From Volutella citrinella (Eukaryota > Ascomycota > Sordariomycetes > Hypocreales > Nectriaceae), in NCBI GenBank assembly GCA_034401135.1, contig JAWZSP010000003.1, positions 3,534,001 to 3,598,000 of the forward strand: DNA of 64,000 nt, given 5' to 3'. A program made the position numbers and the translations under genes. Every line of letters starts with the position of its first letter. Position 1 is the stretch's first letter. This document shows positions 59,427-64,000 of the stretch, in pieces. The notes under the pieces are model-generated. The model did no database searches and was not told where the DNA came from. It saw only the letters and a program-made list of their open reading frames with translations.

Positions 59427-60170
59427 ATGAAAATGCGAGTCATAGTCAACCTCGGAAGCTCGAGCTACAAGCTCGCGGCGGAGCCTCTAACCCGTGAGGC
59501 ATTTGCACCATTTGGCGACGTCGTCTACAACCCTCGCCCAGACCTGCTTCCCGCGACATTCGCCGCCCAGGGAGGCAATCTGCCCTTCAACGCAATCTCG
59601 GCCAATGGGGGCACCGCAATCCAGTACCGCAAGGTCAGCACGCCGCGGAACCACTACGAGCAGTCGCCCAGCGGCCATGGCGAGCTCGTCATGAGCAACT
59701 TCGTCTGCGCCTCCCACCAGCTCTCCGCCGCCGACCCCTGCCAAGGCGACTTCACCGTGGCCGTCATGGAGCGCCACCCATTCACGACTCAGACCTTTGC
59801 CCCGCTGCAATCCACGGCTAGCAAGTATCTGGTCATTGTGGCCCCGAACCTGCCACCGGCCGCGCTGGACGAGGGCTTGGCTGCCCCCAGCGGCGACGGG
59901 CTGCCCGGGCGAGGCGTGGCGGATGTGCGAGGCCTGAAAGCGTTCGTGGCCACGAGCAGCCAGGCCGTCACGTACGGCGCCGGAACGTGGCACGCGCCGA
60001 TGCTGGTGATAGGGCCCAGCGGGACCACGTTGGACTTTTTGGTGGTGCAGCATTCGAGTGGAGTGCTCGAGGAGGACGTGCAGTACACCCACTTTGCGTC
60101 AGAGGGCACAAATGAGCCGCGGGTCACCGTGTCGGTTCCCAAGATTAAGCAGCGGACATCGAAGCTATGA
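59427..60170 (+). CDS. DAL3: Ureidoglycolate lyase (allantoin catabolism)
   Basis: An intronless gene of 247 residues. It matches the ureidoglycolate lyase/AllA fold: PLTREAFAPFGDVV at the start, GGTAIQYRKVS, the core VAVMERHPFTTQTFAPL with its conserved His, and late GTWHAPMLVIG then DFLVVQHSSG. The reaction splits ureidoglycolate to glyoxylate and urea, the last ring-derived step of purine use as nitrogen source, in cytosol or peroxisome. The frame is open upstream to 59274, but the ATG at 59427 precedes the homologous part (a second ATG is at 59433). Two AGATAA elements upstream fit nitrogen control. No other purine-catabolic gene is visible nearby. Confidence 0.9.
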   Translation: MKMRVIVNLGSSSYKLAAEPLTREAFAPFGDVVYNPRPDLLPATFAAQGGNLPFNAISANGGTAIQYRKVSTPRNHYEQSPSGHGELVMSNFVCASHQLSAADPCQGDFTVAVMERHPFTTQTFAPLQSTASKYLVIVAPNLPPAALDEGLAAPSGDGLPGRGVADVRGLKAFVATSSQAVTYGAGTWHAPMLVIGPSGTTLDFLVVQHSSGVLEEDVQYTHFASEGTNEPRVTVSVPKIKQRTSKL

Positions 60171-60569
60171 ATAGACTTACATCCGGAATTGGAAACCATC
60201 CAGGGCCCATGAGTTAAATTACGCAGGGTTGCGGACCTTATTGTCTCGCCTACGTGAACCAATTGTCATGGAGGCCGCGCAATAGCAGACCTCTCAGCCT
60301 CAAAAACCGGAGGTGGGTTTGTGCCGGCTCGGGGAACGCTAACTCTGAGGATACGAGACCCAAGACCTCAAGAAACACACGTTGCGAGGATGGGCGAAAT
60401 GACAGATTAGTCATCGGACCGTCTGGCTTCAGCTTAATCTGATTAGTTGCGACGGCATCGTAAATATATAATGAAGGCCGTTGAGCCCATGCCATTTTGC
60501 TTTTTAAACGCGGTGTATGCTTCCTCTCAGAGTAAACAGAGTCCATTTCGTTGCTTCAAAAACTCCAAG
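60171..60569. other. Intergenic: lyase 3' flank and phosphoesterase promoter
   Basis: 399 nt between two plus-strand genes. A gtaaatatataatg patch near 60461-60474 lies about 100 nt before the next ATG and could serve as its TATA region. Confidence 0.5.
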
Positions 60570-61662
60570 ATGGCGGGGCAACTTAGTTCCACCGACGCAC
60601 GCAACAAGCTCGAGGACCTCTCCGGCATTGTGCTTAAACCGGGAGAGAATCCATACACGGCGTTAATCAAGGCTTGCGACGACAATGCGGTAAGTTGTTT
60701 TCCAGAAACCACCCATTGCGCTAGGATATTGTATGCTGACGATGTGTCCAGGATGAGATTCAGACTCTCTACTCGGTGCACCGCACCAAGCGAAATGCGC
60801 AGCAAAAGGACAAGTTTCTCTCGTCCGAGTTCAAGGAACTCATCATCGACCAGTACCTGCTGAGGCTCGAGGTGCCGTCCGTCCAGCCCGGGTTCCAGGA
60901 CGAGAGAAACTGCTTGGTCTTCTGGGCTCGTCCACCAGACCACATCATCCGCCTCTCGGCTAAGATCCAGGCGATGCTCAAGGATGCAGCACCCAGTACG
61001 TGGATAAACACCAGCCTTCCTGTCATGATGAAGCCTCAAAAGCTAACAAGCCAGATGTATGGCTCATGCCAACTCACAGGATGCACATGACGGCGCTCGA
61101 GGTCGCCTTCTCCAAGACCCCAGAGGAGATTGCTGCACTCGTCTCTACGCTGAAGCCCTCTGTGGCTTCCATCGTGGACCACACCTACTCGCACAGGGCA
61201 CGCCTAGTCAAGCCAATGGTTTCGTATGACCTGTCTGCGTTTGCCGTGTCATTCCTGCCCGCGTCAGGCGAGGCCTCTCTCTCCCCGAGCCCGGTCCCGC
61301 CAGTCGTCGAGGACGGCATCGTGCAGGGCGACCAGTACACGTACCACCACCTCAGGCAAGACGTCTTTGAAAAGGTCCAGGCCGGCGGCGTCGAGGTCGG
61401 CTCCCGTTACCAGGTCCCCAGCGCCCACATCACCTTGGGCCGGTACCTAGACCACTCCGACCATGACTCACCCGAGAAGAGGGCGAAATGGGTCGCGGCC
61501 ATCGACGAGATCAACGAATGGCTGCAGAAGGAGGTGTGGGATAACCCAGACTCTGATTTCATCGGCGAGTGGGTTGTTGGCCAAGAGCGCGGGCTTGATG
61601 CGCGCAACGGACAGCTGTGGTACGGAGGTGGTCGCACCATCATGCTTGGAGAAGGGTTCTGA
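60570..61662 (+). CDS. 2H phosphoesterase-like (RNA ligase/cyclic phosphodiesterase fold)
   Basis: Three exons (60570-60689, 60752-60995, 61055-61662) give 323 residues. Two H-x-T motifs are present: His132-x-Thr134 in HRMHMTALE and His246-x-Thr248 in SAHITLGR, the hallmark of the 2H/LigT superfamily that acts on 2',3'-cyclic phosphates or 2'-5' bonds. Spacing of 114 residues is within the family range. Fungal relatives are usually annotated as RNA ligase/cyclic nucleotide phosphodiesterase; the natural substrate is unknown. No signal or membrane segment, so cytosolic. It lies 400 nt downstream of ureidoglycolate lyase on the same strand. Both splice junctions restore family-like sequence. 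Confidence 0.85.
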
Positions 61663-62064
61663 CGAACCCAGTCTCACGGGGGGATGAGTCATTTGGGTGG
61701 TGGTGATTAATTAGACCATGCAGACTAGAATCAGAAGCGTCACTTGAATGAGAGCAAGTATTGTTGCATGCATCAGTTTTGCCTCAAAGTCACTGGCTTT
61801 TCTAAGTCTCTTTTTTTGAGCGCTCGCGTGTCCCAGCCGTTGCCATGCCCACTCAAAAGTGTCCCACGGCCATCCGTCTCGTCTCGCCAGCCGTTGATGG
61901 TAGCGGGAGGTCGTTGTGTAGACACAGAGAAGATTTCTTTTATTCACTCCCTATGAAGCATTCCTCAATCGAGGTTGTGTACCCCCTTCGCCAGTGTCCA
62001 TGATGCCCAAAAGCCGCCAAGGAGAAGCATGAGAAATGGTGACCCCAAACACACAACAATGCAC
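61663..62064. other. Intergenic: convergent 3' flanks
   Basis: 402 nt between the stops of the phosphoesterase (+) and eL42 (-) genes. Nothing recognisable. Confidence 0.5.
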
Positions 62065-62825
62065 TTAGAAAACAAGAGCGGCACCCTTGGTCTTCTTGTC
62101 ACCACTGCAAAGGAAAGGTCTGTTAGCAGCCGCACCAACTGGTTCGCCAAATAGGTCACGTACCCGAGCTCGAAGTGCTTGCATCGCTTCAGCGCCAGCT
62201 GCAGCTTGGTCTTGCACTTGACGCACTCCAATCGCAGGACGACCTTCTTGGTGGTCTTGGCCTTCTTGTGGAAGACGGGCTTGGTCTGACCACCGTAACC
62301 CGACTGCTTCCGGTCGTAACGTCGCTTACCCTGAGCGAAGAGCGAGGCCTTGCCAGCCTTGTACTGGGTGACCTTGTGCTGGGTGTGCTTGCGGCACTCC
62401 CGGCCCTTGCAGTAGGTGTTTCGGGTCTTGGGAATGTTGACCTGTTGTAGTCCATCGAGTCAGTAACCTGTGATTCTGCATCCAGCCCATCACGCATTCG
62501 CCTCGAGGGGGGGTTCCAGCTCAAGCGCCCGCACGCGCGACAGTCCTGAGATTGTGGTGGAGATTCGTTGCAAGGAGCAATCAAGTCGACGGCTGCGGGT
62601 TTTCGAGAAGGCGGCGTTCCTCGATGCTTGTCGTTGTAGGCTGGCGATGGTCGAAAAAAGCGTCGCATTTCGTAGCCTCAAGAATCTCCATCCCACCTCA
62701 CCAGGACTGTCATCGTGTGCGGGCGGTCGGCGGAACACAAACGCAGAGCATGATCAAACCATGCTTGCATGCCATGTCGATTGCGGCGATATAGAAGGCT
62801 TGGGGTGGTTGTTGCGACATACCAT
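62065..62825 (-). CDS. RPL42: 60S ribosomal protein eL42 (L44)
   Basis: Three exons: the ATG alone (62825-62823), 62441-62164 and 62104-62065, giving 106 residues, the universal eL42 length. Exon 2 starts [16 protein letters not shown] and the last exon ends KGAALVF. Zinc-binding cysteines are visible as Cys12, Cys17 and the later pair in ECVKCKTK. The start codon is placed at ATG|GTATGT, a perfect donor directly after ATG, giving a first intron of 381 nt; fungal eL42 genes often split after the initiator Met. Residue 56 is Pro, the cycloheximide-sensitive state. Role: 60S E-site region protein. The first intron is inferred from consensus only. Confidence 0.92.
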
Positions 62826-63187
62826 TGTGACGACGGTGTGCGGAGTCGTTCTTTGGGTGTTTGGTGATGCAAAGTTCCCAAGTACGGGCGAAATTTGGTG
62901 GTTTTGGTGATTTCTCTCTTTGTGGGAAACTAGGGTCGGCACCAATCCCAATCAGGAAGGGGCGGGCTTGCATATGCACCAGCCACGAATTCGGCCTGAC
63001 TTTTGGGGCAGCAACGCGCACCGCCTCATCAGCAAGGTGAGGCGGTGTCGCTGAGCTTGGGCCCCACGAAAGGGGACGGCGACCCCACCATTGATTGGAC
63101 CTCGCTGGCAGCATCGCCAAAGGTGTTCTTTAGCTACGGGCGAACGACGGCATAACGACAGGATTCAGACTCACCAACACCGGCAAA
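62826..63187. promoter_or_regulatory. Shared divergent promoter of RPL42 and SEC28
   Basis: A 362-nt head-to-head interval between two housekeeping genes. No clear TATA box. The part beside eL42 must include its 5' leader. Confidence 0.5.
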
Positions 63188-64000
63188 ATGGATCCCTACT
63201 CTACAGAAGGAGAGCTCATCAACATTCATAACCACTTCCACCAGGGCCAATACCAGGAAGTCATCGACTTCGATACTTCGTCCTTCTCCGCCGACAACGC
63301 TCTCCCTGCTCGCGTCCTTGTTCTCCGAGCTCGAATCGCCCTTGGCCAGGCCGAAGATGTCCTTGCCGATGTGAAGGGGGAGTCCGAGCCAGAACTAGAG
63401 GCTATCGGCGCCCTCGCTGAGCACACTCTGGGCAAGACCGACTCTGCGCTCAAGACGGTGGAGAAGCTTGCCTCCTCCGCGGCCGACAATGCGACGGTGC
63501 AGATTGTTGGCGGAGCGGTGCTGTATGCTGCCGGAAAGGCCGAGGAGGCTCTTGCGCTGCTTTCGCAACACTCTGGAAGCCGTATGTTTGCTTCTTGTCT
63601 CGTCGAGGAGTGGTTGGACCAGTGCTGACATTGTTGCAGTCGACGCTGTCGCCTTAATCGTCCAGATCCACCTTCAACAGAACCGAACCGACCTCGCCGT
63701 GAAGGAAGTTGCCGCTGCCCGGCGGTGGGCGCAGGATAGCCTGCTGGTGAACCTGGCTGAGTCGTGGGTGGGATTGAGAGTAGTCAGTTTGGCGGTGATG
63801 CACTGCAAGTCCACGCGCTGACAATTTGTAGGGCGGCGAGAAGTACCAACAGGCCTTCTACGTCTTTGAGGAGCTCGCGCAGGCTCCTTCTACGTCATCA
63901 GTCCGAAGTCTCGTTTCACAAGCCGTGTGCGAGCTGCACTTGGGCCGACATGAGGAAGCAACATCCGCTTTGGAGCAGGCTCTCCAGAAGGAGCCCAAGT
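63188..64000 (+). CDS. SEC28: Coatomer epsilon subunit, 5' part (cut by window end)
   Basis: Exons 63188-63581, 63640-63779 and 63832 onward are visible; the gene continues past 64000, giving 234 residues so far. It opens MDPYSTEGELINIHNHFHQGQYQEV, then follows the TPR-like helical repeats of epsilon-COP, with VGLRGGEKYQQAFYVFEELA rebuilt across intron 2 and a following HLGRHEEATSALEQALQKEP repeat. Known role: stabilises alpha-COP within the COPI coat for Golgi-to-ER transport. The ATG lies in the context caaaATGg. The 3' end is missing, so total length is not known. Confidence 0.93.

Noticed and set aside
59487..60092. 201-codon ORF antisense to ureidoglycolate lyase
   Set aside because: Shadow frame of a strongly biased coding sequence.
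1..64000. tRNA and rRNA genes
   Set aside because: I looked for B-box-like GGTTCGANTCC on both strands and for rRNA landmarks and saw none; a tRNAscan run would be decisive.

Overview
The window looks like a stretch of nuclear chromosome from a filamentous ascomycete, most likely a sordariomycete and possibly Hypocreales. Genes are monocistronic and lie on both strands. Almost all are split by short introns (about 45-90 nt) with GTA/GTG-type donors and CTAAC/CTGAC-like branch points. Protein types such as the LaeA-like methyltransferase, kinesin-3 UncA, Uds1 and fungal PXA-PX proteins are typical of filamentous fungi. The genus assignment is inference. I see no operons, phage, CRISPR, insertion sequences, tRNA or rRNA genes.

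Layout. 1.3-4.6 kb (+): a SCYL1/Cex1-type pseudokinase and a small basic DUF2462 protein. 4.9-10.0 kb (-): a PLP-dependent decarboxylase, a small cytochrome b5 and the mitochondrial protease Oma1. 11.4-13.9 kb: a DUF985 cupin (+) convergent with a LaeA-like methyltransferase (-). 13.9-19.25 kb: a 5.4 kb stretch without a recognisable gene. 19.25-24.5 kb (-): a 1718-residue kinesin-3 (Unc104/UncA). 26.6-27.1 kb (+): a short three-exon gene found only by reading across introns. 27.9-31.3 kb: telomere protein Ten1 (-) head-to-head with a DUF952 protein (+), which converges tightly on a leukotriene-A4-hydrolase-like M1 peptidase (-). 31.3-37.2 kb: a second gene-empty stretch of 5.9 kb. 37.2-44.9 kb: a Uds1 septation-associated protein (+) and a membrane PXA-PX-nexin protein (-). 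46.3-51.3 kb: PC4/Sub1 coactivator (+), an SV2-like MFS transporter with a 13-nt exon (+) and a membrane J-domain protein (-). 52.7-56.3 kb (+): a secreted PLC-like phosphodiesterase and a DOMON-cytochrome b561 protein. 56.5-61.7 kb: a DHA1-type MFS transporter (-), ureidoglycolate lyase (+) and a 2H phosphoesterase-like protein (+). 62.0-64 kb: ribosomal protein eL42 (-) and the start of COPI epsilon (+), which runs off the window.

Most of these are independent housekeeping genes (translation, COPI/tRNA export, mitochondrial quality control, vesicle motility, telomere capping). The only pathway hint is purine/allantoin catabolism around ureidoglycolate lyase, which has two AGATAA elements upstream. 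I found no clear undescribed multi-gene system. The best leads are the short multi-exon gene at 26.6 kb, a 52-codon upstream ORF before Uds1, an 84-nt in-frame intron in the DHA1 transporter, the 13-nt exon, and the two long gene-empty stretches. Exon joins were derived by hand from splice consensus, and every spliced CDS adds up to a whole number of codons.
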